Below are positions 56,573 to 64,000 of a stretch of DNA of 64,000 bases, piece by piece; the first letter of the stretch is position 1; the number at the start of each line of letters is the position of its first letter. The position numbers and the translations under genes were made by a program. Source of the stretch: Pseudomonas sp. Bout1 (GTDB lineage Bacteria > Pseudomonadota > Gammaproteobacteria > Pseudomonadales > Pseudomonadaceae); NCBI RefSeq assembly GCF_034314165.1, contig NZ_JAVIWK010000001.1, forward strand, positions 5,657,001-5,721,000. The letters run 5' to 3'. The notes under the pieces are model-generated. The model did no database searches. It worked only from the letters and a program-made list of their open reading frames with translations, and had not been told where the DNA came from.

Positions 56573-57499
56573 ATGCGTATCGTTCCCCATATTTTGGGCG
56601 CAGCTATCGCTGCTGCTCTGATCAGCACTCCAGTTTTCGCCGCCGAACTCACCGGCACACTGAAGAAAATCAACGACTCCGGCACAATCACTCTCGCTCA
56701 CCGCGACAGCTCCATTCCGTTTTCCTACATCGCGGATGGTTCGGGTAAACCCGTGGGCTACTCCCACGACATTCAGCTGGCCATCGTTGAAGCCCTGAAA
56801 AAAGACCTGAACAAACCCGACCTGAAGACCAAGTACAACCTGGTCACCTCGCAAACCCGTATCCCGCTGATCCAGAACGGCACCGCGGACATCGAGTGCG
56901 GCTCCACCACCAACAACGCCGAACGCGCCCAGCAGGTCGACTTCACCATCAATATCTTCGAAATCGGCACCCGTCTGCTGGTCAAGAAAGACAAGGATGG
57001 CAAGCCTTCCTACAGCGATTTCGCTGACCTGAAAGGCAAGAACGTCGTGACCACCGCCGGCACCACGTCCGAGCGCATCATCAAGGCGATGAACGCCGAC
57101 AAGCAGATGGGCATGAACGTCATCTCTGCCAAGGACCATGGCGAATCCTTCCAGATGCTGGAAAGCGGCCGCGCCGTTGCCTTCATGATGGACGACGCCC
57201 TGCTGGCTGGCGAAGAAGCCAAGGCCAAGAAGCCGGACGACTGGGTCATCACCGGTACTCCACAGTCCTTCGAAGCCTACGCGTGCATGGTTCGTAAAGA
57301 CGACCCAGCCTTCAAGAAGGCCGTGGATGACGCGATCGTCGGCCTGTACAAATCCGGCGAGATCAACAAGATCTACAGCAAGTGGTTCGAGAGCCCGATT
57401 CCGCCTAAAGGCCTGAACCTGAACTTCCCGATGAGCGAGAAGGTAAAGGATCTGATCGCAACTCCAAGCGACAAGCCAGCGCCTGACGTAAAAATCTGA
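56573..57499 (+). CDS. aatJ: acidic amino-acid ABC transporter binding protein AatJ
   Basis: Periplasmic glutamate/aspartate-binding protein of 308 residues with a signal peptide (residues 1-23, ending TPVFA). The mature SBP family-3 fold shows GTITLAHRDSSIPFSYI, VGYSHDIQ, GSTTNNAERAQQVDFT and GTTSERIIKAM. The start MRIVPHILGAA follows GAGGAAG. It is first in aatJQMP, controlled by the sigma-54 promoter. Confidence 0.93.
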   Translation: MRIVPHILGAAIAAALISTPVFAAELTGTLKKINDSGTITLAHRDSSIPFSYIADGSGKPVGYSHDIQLAIVEALKKDLNKPDLKTKYNLVTSQTRIPLIQNGTADIECGSTTNNAERAQQVDFTINIFEIGTRLLVKKDKDGKPSYSDFADLKGKNVVTTAGTTSERIIKAMNADKQMGMNVISAKDHGESFQMLESGRAVAFMMDDALLAGEEAKAKKPDDWVITGTPQSFEAYACMVRKDDPAFKKAVDDAIVGLYKSGEINKIYSKWFESPIPPKGLNLNFPMSEKVKDLIATPSDKPAPDVKI

Positions 57500-57518
57500 T
57501 ACCTGACTACGCTTATGT

Positions 57519-57544
57519 CCTGAGGGAGCCAACGCTCCCTCAGG
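57519..57544 (+). other. stem-loop between aatJ and aatQ
   Basis: A perfect 11-bp stem CCTGAGGGAGC-CAAC-GCTCCCTCAGG without T-tract. Such hairpins after binding-protein genes usually protect the upstream mRNA and give the binding protein in excess over the membrane subunits. Confidence 0.7.
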
Positions 57545-57694
57545 CGTCTGTTACTACCTGCTGGCTTTAATTTTGGAACACTCGACCTGGCGGTTTTCGA
57601 GCCGATCGTGTGTGCCTGGCGTTCACCGCCGGGCGGGAAAGGATCTTCCCCAGGCGGGTGCTTGTACATCGATCGATCTCGAGGGGAGACCCTA

Positions 57695-58441
57695 ATGAAT
57701 TACAACTGGGACTGGGGCGTATTCTTCAAGTCCACCGGCGTTGGCAGCGAGACTTATCTCGACTGGTACATCTCCGGACTGGGCTGGACCATCGCCATCG
57801 CCGTCGTGGCATGGATCATCGCCTTGCTGCTGGGCTCGGTACTCGGCGTCATGCGCACCGTGCCAAACCGCATCGTATCGGGCATCGCGACCTGCTACGT
57901 GGAGCTGTTTCGCAACGTACCGCTGCTGGTTCAGCTGTTCATCTGGTATTTCCTGATACCCGACATGCTGCCGCAGAACCTGCAAGACTGGTACAAACAA
58001 GACCTCAACCCGACCACCTCGGCCTACCTGAGTGTTGTCGTGTGCCTGGGCCTGTTCACCGCCGCCCGGGTGTGCGAGCAAGTACGTACCGGCATTCAGG
58101 CGCTGCCACGTGGCCAGGAAGCCGCCGCGCGCGCCATGGGCTTCAAGCTGCCGCAGATCTACTGGAACGTGCTGCTGCCCCAGGCCTACCGCATCATCAT
58201 TCCGCCGCTTACCTCCGAATTCCTCAACGTCTTCAAGAACTCCTCCGTGGCGTCCCTGATCGGTTTGATGGAGTTGCTTGCGCAAACCAAACAGACCGCC
58301 GAGTTCTCGGCCAACCTGTTCGAGGCCTTCACCCTGGCCACGCTGATCTACTTCACCTTGAACATGAGCCTGATGCTGCTGATGCGCGTGGTCGAGAAGA
58401 AAGTCGCCGTGCCCGGCCTGATCTCCGTGGGGGGTAAATAA
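57695..58441 (+). CDS. aatQ: acidic amino-acid ABC permease AatQ
   Basis: A 248-residue inner-membrane permease of the HisMQ type, about five helices, with the EAA-loop GIQALPRGQEAAARAMGFKL near residue 165. GAGGGGAG precedes ATG 57695. Its TAA overlaps the start of aatM (TAATG). Confidence 0.93.
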   Translation: MNYNWDWGVFFKSTGVGSETYLDWYISGLGWTIAIAVVAWIIALLLGSVLGVMRTVPNRIVSGIATCYVELFRNVPLLVQLFIWYFLIPDMLPQNLQDWYKQDLNPTTSAYLSVVVCLGLFTAARVCEQVRTGIQALPRGQEAAARAMGFKLPQIYWNVLLPQAYRIIIPPLTSEFLNVFKNSSVASLIGLMELLAQTKQTAEFSANLFEAFTLATLIYFTLNMSLMLLMRVVEKKVAVPGLISVGGK

Positions 58442-59112
58442 TGGAATTCGATTTCAGCGGTATCATCCCTGCCATCCCGGGCCTGTGGAACGGCATGGTC
58501 ATGACCTTGCAGTTGATGGTCATGGGTGTGGTCGGCGGCATCGTGCTGGGGACCATCCTGGCCCTGATGCGCCTGTCGTCCAGCAAACTGCTGTCGCGCC
58601 TGGCCGGCGCCTACGTGAACTACTTCCGCTCGATCCCTCTGCTGCTGGTGATCACCTGGTTCTACCTGGCGGTGCCGTTCGTGCTGCGCTGGATCACCGG
58701 CGAAGACACACCGATCGGTGCGTTCACTTCCTGCGTCGTGGCCTTCATGATGTTCGAGGCCGCGTACTTCTGCGAAATCGTGCGAGCCGGCGTGCAGTCG
58801 ATCCCCAAGGGCCAGATGGCCGCAGCCCAAGCCATGGGCATGACCTATGGCCAGACCATGCGCCTGATCATCCTGCCGCAGGCGTTCCGCAAGATGACCC
58901 CGTTGCTGCTGCAACAGTCGATCATCCTGTTCCAGGACACCTCGCTGGTCTACACCGTGGGCCTGGTGGACTTCCTCAACTCCGCCCGCTCCAACGGCGA
59001 CATCATCGGCCGCTCCAATGAGTTCCTGATCTTCGCCGGTGTCGTCTACTTCATCATCAGCTTTTCCGCCTCGCTGCTGGTCAAGCGTCTGCAAAAAAGG
59101 TTTGCCGTATGA
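58441..59112 (+). CDS. aatM: acidic amino-acid ABC permease AatM
   Basis: A 223-residue HisMQ-type permease, partner of AatQ, with EAA-loop [20 protein letters not shown] near residue 125 and [17 protein letters not shown]. It overlaps aatQ by one base and aatP by four (ATGA). Confidence 0.94.
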   Translation: MEFDFSGIIPAIPGLWNGMVMTLQLMVMGVVGGIVLGTILALMRLSSSKLLSRLAGAYVNYFRSIPLLLVITWFYLAVPFVLRWITGEDTPIGAFTSCVVAFMMFEAAYFCEIVRAGVQSIPKGQMAAAQAMGMTYGQTMRLIILPQAFRKMTPLLLQQSIILFQDTSLVYTVGLVDFLNSARSNGDIIGRSNEFLIFAGVVYFIISFSASLLVKRLQKRFAV

Positions 59113-59843
59113 TCTCTATCAAGAATATCAACAAGTGGTATGGCGACTTCCAGGTGCTGACCGATTGCAGCACCGAGGTTAAAAAAGGCGAAGTGATCGT
59201 GGTGTGCGGGCCGTCCGGCTCGGGCAAATCCACCCTGATCAAGTGCGTCAACGCCCTGGAACCGTTCCAGAAAGGCGACGTGGTGGTTGATGGCACCTCC
59301 ATTGCCGACCCGAAGACCAACCTGCCGAAACTGCGCTCGCGCGTTGGCATGGTGTTCCAGCACTTCGAGCTGTTTCCGCACCTGACCATTACCGAAAACC
59401 TGACCATCGCGCAGATCAAGGTGTTGGGCCGCAGCAAGGAAGAAGCCACCAGGAAAGGCCTGCAACTGCTCGAACGTGTGGGGTTGTCGGCCCACGCCCA
59501 CAAGCACCCGGGCCAGCTTTCCGGCGGCCAGCAGCAGCGTGTGGCGATTGCCCGTGCGCTGGCGATGGACCCGATCGTCATGCTGTTCGACGAACCGACC
59601 TCGGCGCTCGACCCGGAGATGGTCAACGAAGTACTCGACGTGATGGTGCAACTGGCCCACGAAGGCATGACCATGATGTGCGTGACCCACGAAATGGGTT
59701 TCGCCCGCAAGGTAGCCGACCGGGTGATCTTCATGGATGCCGGCAAGATCATCGAAGACTGCCCGAAAGAGGAGTTCTTCGGCGACATCAGCGCCCGCTC
59801 CGAGCGTGCGCAGCACTTCCTTGAGAAAATCCTGCAGCACTAA
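59109..59843 (+). CDS. aatP: acidic amino-acid ABC ATPase AatP
   Basis: A 244-residue polar amino-acid importer ATPase with Walker [10 protein letters not shown] near residue 36, Q-loop [12 protein letters not shown], signature [15 protein letters not shown], Walker [13 protein letters not shown] and switch His in CVTHEMGF. It powers AatJQM. Confidence 0.96.
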   Translation: MISIKNINKWYGDFQVLTDCSTEVKKGEVIVVCGPSGSGKSTLIKCVNALEPFQKGDVVVDGTSIADPKTNLPKLRSRVGMVFQHFELFPHLTITENLTIAQIKVLGRSKEEATRKGLQLLERVGLSAHAHKHPGQLSGGQQQRVAIARALAMDPIVMLFDEPTSALDPEMVNEVLDVMVQLAHEGMTMMCVTHEMGFARKVADRVIFMDAGKIIEDCPKEEFFGDISARSERAQHFLEKILQH

Positions 59844-59880
59844 GTGCGACCTCGTCCTCCCGTGGGACGGGTTCACCGTG

Positions 59881-59952
59881 GTGAGCAGGTTTACTGTGGT
59901 GAGCAGTCTTACTGTGGTGAGCAGTCTTACTGTGGTGAGCGGGCTTACTGTG
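59881..59952. repeat. four 18-bp tandem repeats at a REPIN edge
   Basis: Four head-to-tail units of GTGAGC(A/G)G(G/T)(C/T)TTACTGTG; the second and third are identical. A fifth, partial unit (GTGAGCGGGCTTGCCCCG) is the left tip of the adjacent REPIN, so the array looks like repeated slippage of the REPIN end. Confidence 0.85.
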
Positions 59953-60082
59953 GTGAGCGGGCTTGCCCCGCGCTGGGCTGCGCAGCAGCCCCAATACGGT
60001 CATCGCGCTTTTCCAGGCAAATCACCCTGACTGGTTTTGGGGCAGCTACGCAGCCCAGCGCGGGGCAAGCCCGCTCACCACA
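59951..60082. repeat. REPIN, TGGTGAGCGGGCTTGCCC type
   Basis: Inverted arms (GTGAGCGGGCTTGCCCCGCG and complement) with CTGGGCTGCG palindromes around about 45 bp of spacer, between aatP and aauS. It is unusual in lying between same-strand genes of one functional group, where it may act as a partial terminator. Confidence 0.85.
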
Positions 60083-60148
60083 CAAGCTCCTGGCCACACC
60101 CACCCAGAACAGGCCCGTGCTCACACTGGTTGACCCAAGGCATCTGTG

Positions 60149-62050
60149 ATGAAATGCGACCCCAACCTCTTTCGCGCCGCGCCGCCATCACTTGCCGTGA
60201 AGCCTCGTCTGATTCGCCAATTGTTCCTGCCGCCGCTGATCATCGCGCTGATGATCGGACTGGGTTACGTCGGCTTCTGGATCAGTGAGTTCTATGGGAT
60301 CCGCACCCTCAGCGAGACCGGCGAGCGCCAGTTGGAGCTGCATGCCCGTACCGTCGAAAGCGAAATCAGCAAATACACGTACCTGCCCAGCCTGCTTGAG
60401 CTGGAAACCAGCGTCTCCAAGCTGCTGGCCGACCCCAATTTTGACACCCGGTCCACGGTCAACGACTACCTCGAAGGCCTGAACCGGCGCAGCCGCAGCC
60501 GAGCCATCTATGTGATGGACACCACCGGACGCGTACTGGCCACCAGCAACTGGCGCGATGCCGACAGTTACCTCGGTGAAGACCTGTCCTTTCGCTCCTA
60601 TTTCCAGAACGCCGTGCGCGGCCAGCCCGGCCGGTTCTATGGCATCGGCAGCACCAACGGCGAACCTGGCTACTACCTGGCCCATGGCCTGGAAGAACAC
60701 GGCAAGATCATCGGCGTGGCCGTGGTCAAGGTGCGCCTCGAAGCCCTGGAAGAACGCTGGCAGCGAGCGCGCCTGGAGGCCTTCGTCAGTGACGAGAACG
60801 GCATCATCATCCTCTCCAGCGACCCGGCCCGGCGCCTCAAGGCCGTGCGCCCATTGAGCGACGACACCAAGGAACGCCTGGCCCGCAGCCTGCAATATTA
60901 CTGGGCGACCCTCAACGAACTGCAACCCCTGGCCCGCGAGCGCCTGAGCGAAGGCACGGAAAAACTCACCTTCCCGGCCAACACCGAAGTGGTGGCCGAC
61001 GAGAAGGAAGTCAGCTTCCTGGCCCAGACCCGCCCGCTGAACGACACACCGTGGAACTTCACCCTGCTCACCCCACTGAATGACCTGCGCCGGGCCGCCA
61101 TCAACCAGGGCATCCTGGTGGCCGTGGCCTTCGCCCTGGTGGCGTTCCTGCTGATTGCCTGGAACGAGCGGCGCAAGGTGATCGCCACCCGCCTTGCCGC
61201 CCGTGAGGCGTTGCAAGAAGCCAATAACCAGCTGGAGCGACGGATTGCCGAACGCACCACCGACCTGCGGGCCAGCAACGAACGGCTCAAAAGCCAGATC
61301 CGCGAGCGGCGCCAGGCCGAGGAAACCCTGCGCCGGGCCCAGGACGAACTGGTACAGGCCGGCAAGCTCGCGGCCATCGGCCAGATGTCCACCAGCATCG
61401 CCCACGAATTGAACCAGCCACTGGCCGCTTTGCGCACCCTGTCGGGCAACACCGTGCGCTTCCTTGAGCGTGGGGCGCTGGACACCGCCAGTGCCAACCT
61501 CAAGACCATCAACGAGCTGATCGACCGCATGGGCCGTATCACCGCCAGCCTGCGCTCCTTTGCCCGGCGCGGTGATGACCAGGGCGAAGCGAATCTGGGC
61601 AAGGCGGTGGACGCCACGTTGCAGATCCTCGGCAGTCGCCTGGAAACCCTGCCGCTGACGGTGCACCGCCACTTCGCCAGCGCGCAGTTACAAATCGACC
61701 AGACACGCCTGGAGCAGATCCTGGTCAACCTGATCGGCAACGCCCTGGACGCGATGCAAGCGCAACCGGCCCCCGAACTGTGGCTGGACGGCGATATCGT
61801 CGAGGGCAAATACCGCCTGCGGGTGCGCGATAACGGCCACGGTATTGATACCGAGACCCGCAAGCATTTGTTCGAACCGTTCTTTACCACCAAACCCGGC
61901 GAGCAAGGCCTGGGCCTGGGCCTGACGCTTTCAGCCAGCCTCGCGGCGGCCACCGGCGGCAATCTTGCCGTCGAGCATCCGGCCGGCGGTGGTACTGCCT
62001 TTGTCCTGAGTTTGCCGCTGGCGAGCCCTCAACACGTCGAGTCGAAATGA
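60149..62050 (+). CDS. aauS: sensor histidine kinase AauS (DctB type)
   Basis: Membrane sensor of acidic amino acids. The 633-residue protein has a first membrane helix (residues ~27-46), a large periplasmic PDC/Cache sensor (~47-310), a second helix (GILVAVAFALVAFLLIAW), a coiled coil, a HisKA domain with His419 in STSIAHELNQP, and an HATPase domain (N-box LIGNALDAM, G1 DNGHGI, G2 GLGLGLTLS). GTG one codon earlier is an alternative start. The aauR start overlaps its stop. Confidence 0.92.
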   Translation: MKCDPNLFRAAPPSLAVKPRLIRQLFLPPLIIALMIGLGYVGFWISEFYGIRTLSETGERQLELHARTVESEISKYTYLPSLLELETSVSKLLADPNFDTRSTVNDYLEGLNRRSRSRAIYVMDTTGRVLATSNWRDADSYLGEDLSFRSYFQNAVRGQPGRFYGIGSTNGEPGYYLAHGLEEHGKIIGVAVVKVRLEALEERWQRARLEAFVSDENGIIILSSDPARRLKAVRPLSDDTKERLARSLQYYWATLNELQPLARERLSEGTEKLTFPANTEVVADEKEVSFLAQTRPLNDTPWNFTLLTPLNDLRRAAINQGILVAVAFALVAFLLIAWNERRKVIATRLAAREALQEANNQLERRIAERTTDLRASNERLKSQIRERRQAEETLRRAQDELVQAGKLAAIGQMSTSIAHELNQPLAALRTLSGNTVRFLERGALDTASANLKTINELIDRMGRITASLRSFARRGDDQGEANLGKAVDATLQILGSRLETLPLTVHRHFASAQLQIDQTRLEQILVNLIGNALDAMQAQPAPELWLDGDIVEGKYRLRVRDNGHGIDTETRKHLFEPFFTTKPGEQGLGLGLTLSASLAAATGGNLAVEHPAGGGTAFVLSLPLASPQHVESK

Positions 62051-63387
62051 ACGCAGAAAAAACCACCGACCTGACCGTCCTGATCGTCGAAGACGACCCC
62101 CATGTATTGCTCGGCTGCCAGCAAGCACTCGCCCTGGAAGACATTCCAAGCGTGGGCGTAGGCAGCGCCGAAGAAGCCCTGACCCGCGTCGGTGAAAACT
62201 TCGCCGGCATTGTCATCAGCGATATCCGCCTGCCGGGCATTGACGGGCTGGAGTTGCTGACCCGGCTCAAGGCGTTGGATAAAAGCCTGCCAGTGGTGCT
62301 GATCACCGGCCACGGCGACATCTCCATGGCCGTGGGCGCGATGCGCAACGGCGCCTATGACTTCATGGAAAAACCCTTCTCCCCCGAGCGCCTGGTGGAC
62401 GTCGCCCGCCGCGCCCTCGAGCAACGCGGGCTGGCCCGGGAAGTCTGGTCGCTGCGCCGGCAACTGGCCGAGCGCGACTCGCTGGAAGGCCGGATCATCG
62501 GCCGCTCGCCTGCCATGCAGAACCTGCGGGAACTGATCGCCAACGTCGCCGATACCTCGGCCAACGTGCTGATCGAAGGCGAGACCGGCACCGGCAAGGA
62601 ACTGGTCGCCCGCTGCTTGCATGATTTCAGCCGGCGGCACTCCCACCAGTTCGTTGCCTTGAACTGTGGTGGCCTGCCAGAAAACCTGTTCGAAAGCGAA
62701 ATCTTCGGCCACGAGGCCAACGCGTTTACCGGCGCCGGCAAACGCCGCATCGGCAAGATCGAACACGCCCACGAAGGCACGCTGTTCCTCGACGAAGTGG
62801 AAAGCATGCCGATGAACCTGCAGATCAAACTGCTGCGGGTATTGCAGGAACGCACCCTGGAACGCCTGGGCTCGAACCAGAGCGTGGCGGTGGATTGCCG
62901 GGTGATCGCCGCCACCAAGTCCGACCTTGACGACCTGAGCCGCGCCAACCAGTTTCGCAGCGACCTGTACTACCGCCTCAATGTGGTGACGCTGGAACTA
63001 CCGCCCTTGCGCGAGCGCCGTGAAGACATCCTGCAGCTGTTCGAACATTTTTTGCAGCAGTCGTCCCTGCGTTTCGACCGCACCGCGCCGGACCTCGACA
63101 ACCAGACCCTGTCCAACCTCATGAGCCACGACTGGCCGGGCAACGTGCGTGAACTGCGCAACGTGGCCGAGCGGTTTGCCCTGGGCTTGCCGGCGTTCAA
63201 GAAGAGCGGCGCCAGCAGCGGCAACCATGGGCTGGCTTTTACCGAAGCGGTGGAAGCCTTCGAGCGCAACCTGCTCAACGATGCCTTGCAACGCAGCGGC
63301 GGCAACCTGACCCAGGCGAGCCAGGAACTGGGGATGGCCAAGACCACGCTGTTCGACAAGGTCAAGAAATACGGGTTGAGCCACTAG
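62047..63387 (+). CDS. aauR: sigma-54-dependent response regulator AauR (DctD type)
   Basis: A 446-residue activator: receiver domain with phospho-acceptor Asp59 (ISDIRLPG), central AAA+ domain with Walker A GETGTGKE near residue 178 and Walker B TLFLDEVES, and a C-terminal Fis-type helix-turn-helix (NLTQASQELGMAKTTLFDK). The sigma-54-contact loop reads NAFTGA instead of GAFTGA, a variant also found in Pseudomonas DctD-like proteins. It should act at the palindromes 56311-56355. Confidence 0.93.
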   Translation: MNAEKTTDLTVLIVEDDPHVLLGCQQALALEDIPSVGVGSAEEALTRVGENFAGIVISDIRLPGIDGLELLTRLKALDKSLPVVLITGHGDISMAVGAMRNGAYDFMEKPFSPERLVDVARRALEQRGLAREVWSLRRQLAERDSLEGRIIGRSPAMQNLRELIANVADTSANVLIEGETGTGKELVARCLHDFSRRHSHQFVALNCGGLPENLFESEIFGHEANAFTGAGKRRIGKIEHAHEGTLFLDEVESMPMNLQIKLLRVLQERTLERLGSNQSVAVDCRVIAATKSDLDDLSRANQFRSDLYYRLNVVTLELPPLRERREDILQLFEHFLQQSSLRFDRTAPDLDNQTLSNLMSHDWPGNVRELRNVAERFALGLPAFKKSGASSGNHGLAFTEAVEAFERNLLNDALQRSGGNLTQASQELGMAKTTLFDKVKKYGLSH

Positions 63388-63396
63388 GAGTGCACT

Positions 63397-63735
63397 GTGG
63401 ATTTATTGTTGAAGGCGGCATTGGGCGCGGGAGTGGTGCTGATTCTGGCGGCGTTGGCCAAGACCAAAAATTATTACATCGCCGGGTTGGTGCCGCTGTT
63501 TCCGACGTTCGCGTTGATCGCGCATTACATCGTGGGCAAGGGTCGCTCGGTGGAGGATTTGAAGACCACCATCGTGTTCGGGATGTGGTCGATTATTCCG
63601 TACTTTGTGTACCTGGCGACGTTGTACGTGATGGTTGACCGGATGCGCCTGGAGGCCTCGCTGGCGGTGGCGGCAGTGGCGTGGTTGATGGCGGCTACGG
63701 TGTTGGTCAGCGTGTGGGTTCGCCTGCACGCCTGA
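63397..63735 (+). CDS. GlpM-family membrane protein
   Basis: A 112-residue protein with four membrane helices (e.g. AALGAGVVLILAALAK, YYIAGLVPLFPTFALIAHYI) resembling GlpM, which in P. aeruginosa lies after glpD and affects alginate production. GTG start with AGGAG 6 nt upstream, 9 bp after the aauR stop, so probably co-transcribed. Here it is away from the glp genes; function unclear. Confidence 0.78.
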   Translation: MDLLLKAALGAGVVLILAALAKTKNYYIAGLVPLFPTFALIAHYIVGKGRSVEDLKTTIVFGMWSIIPYFVYLATLYVMVDRMRLEASLAVAAVAWLMAATVLVSVWVRLHA

Positions 63736-63759
63736 CATACGCCTATCAAAAATTTGGAG

Positions 63760-64000
63760 CTGGGTGGGGGTGTATATCCGTTATTCAGGTGATGGCCGCC
63801 TATGGTTCCGCTCTTACAGCGGCTCACTTTTGAACAGCGCAAAAGTAAGCAAAACGCTCTTGCCCCACCACTCGGCACCTCGCTTAGGCTCGGTGTGCCC
63901 TCACGCAGGCTTTGGACCGTGGGCCGCCGCGATGGGCCATCCTTGGCCCAGCGCGGCTAACCCGGCGTCCTGCCGGGTTACCCACGCTCCAAAGCCTGCG
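63760..64000. repeat. dispersed Pseudomonas intergenic repeat, cut by the window edge
   Basis: Non-coding sequence with a 20-bp inverted repeat (63904-63923 and 63981-64000, 19 of 20 matching; arm CGCAGGCTTTGGACCGTGGG) and smaller inner hairpins (ACCCGGC/GCCGGGT). The stretch beginning GGTGGGGGTGTATATCCGTT is of a type I recall as recurring in P. fluorescens genomes, sometimes called as small hypothetical proteins. That recollection is not checked here. Confidence 0.5.

Noticed and set aside
59881..59952. CRISPR array
   Set aside because: Repeats are 18 bp, contiguous without spacers, and no cas genes are present.
59737..60030. Frame with repeated VVSSLT units after aatP
   Set aside because: It is the out-of-frame translation of the 18-bp tandem repeats and the REPIN, not a gene.
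63397..63735. Assigning the name glpM
   Set aside because: Family resemblance is good, but it lies outside the glp cluster, so only the family is stated.

Overview
The window is chromosomal DNA of a fluorescent pseudomonad, most likely the Pseudomonas fluorescens group. The evidence is GC-rich Pseudomonas-style coding sequence, gene neighbourhoods shared with P. aeruginosa and P. fluorescens (recX-recA-cinA-[phage region]-mutS-fdxA-rsmZ, argG-motY-pyrC-rnt, glpFKRD, aatJQMP-aauSR), an RsmZ small RNA with a GacA box, and many dispersed REP/REPIN hairpins. No plasmid, IS element or CRISPR array is visible.

Layout. 1-2 kb: a REP hairpin, SOS-controlled dinB, and two near-identical initiator tRNA genes, each with its own promoter and terminator. 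2-6 kb: alanyl-phosphatidylglycerol synthase (mprF, carrying a one-base frameshift) and its hydrolase partner. 6-19 kb: kup, rimO, an RNA-modification cluster (RluF-like, DUF1456, trmO), the divergent pair fpr/finR, dgkA-erdR, a DTW-domain tRNA modifier, a QS-regulated virulence-factor homologue and a LOG-family protein. 18.8-28.7 kb: recX, recA and pncC, then a shrunken tailocin (R-pyocin-type) locus, then mutS and fdxA. The tailocin locus keeps its repressor, repressor-controlled promoter, holin, one 5' tail gene, the tail-hub gene D, endolysin and nested spanins, but has lost the tube, sheath, baseplate and fibre genes. 28.7-34.6 kb: rsmZ, mrp, metG and an eroded rnf operon (stub of rnfA, altered rnfB, stub resembling rnfD) feeding into nth.

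34.6-47.7 kb: an orphan response regulator, argG, motY, pyrC-rnt, peroxiredoxin, Fur-type bfd, a bacterioferritin lacking three ferroxidase ligands, grxD, a molybdopterin oxidoreductase, argF with an ABC ATPase, and ybaK. 47.8-53 kb: the glycerol regulon glpF-glpK-glpR-glpD with GlpR operators. 53-56 kb: a Sel1-repeat protein divergent from a TonB-dependent siderophore receptor. 56.3-63.7 kb: the acidic amino-acid uptake system aatJQMP with a sigma-54 promoter and AauR palindromes, its two-component system aauSR, and a GlpM-like membrane protein. The window ends inside a dispersed repeat.

How parts work together. RecA is encoded beside the tailocin remnant whose S24 repressor it would induce to self-cleave, so DNA damage would still be expected to switch on a lysis cassette that no longer has a particle to release. 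GlpR sits among the genes it represses. AauSR sits directly after the transporter it should activate. Two one-base frameshifts, both at homopolymer runs (T6 in mprF, A7 in the tail gene), should be checked against sequencing error before either gene is called broken.
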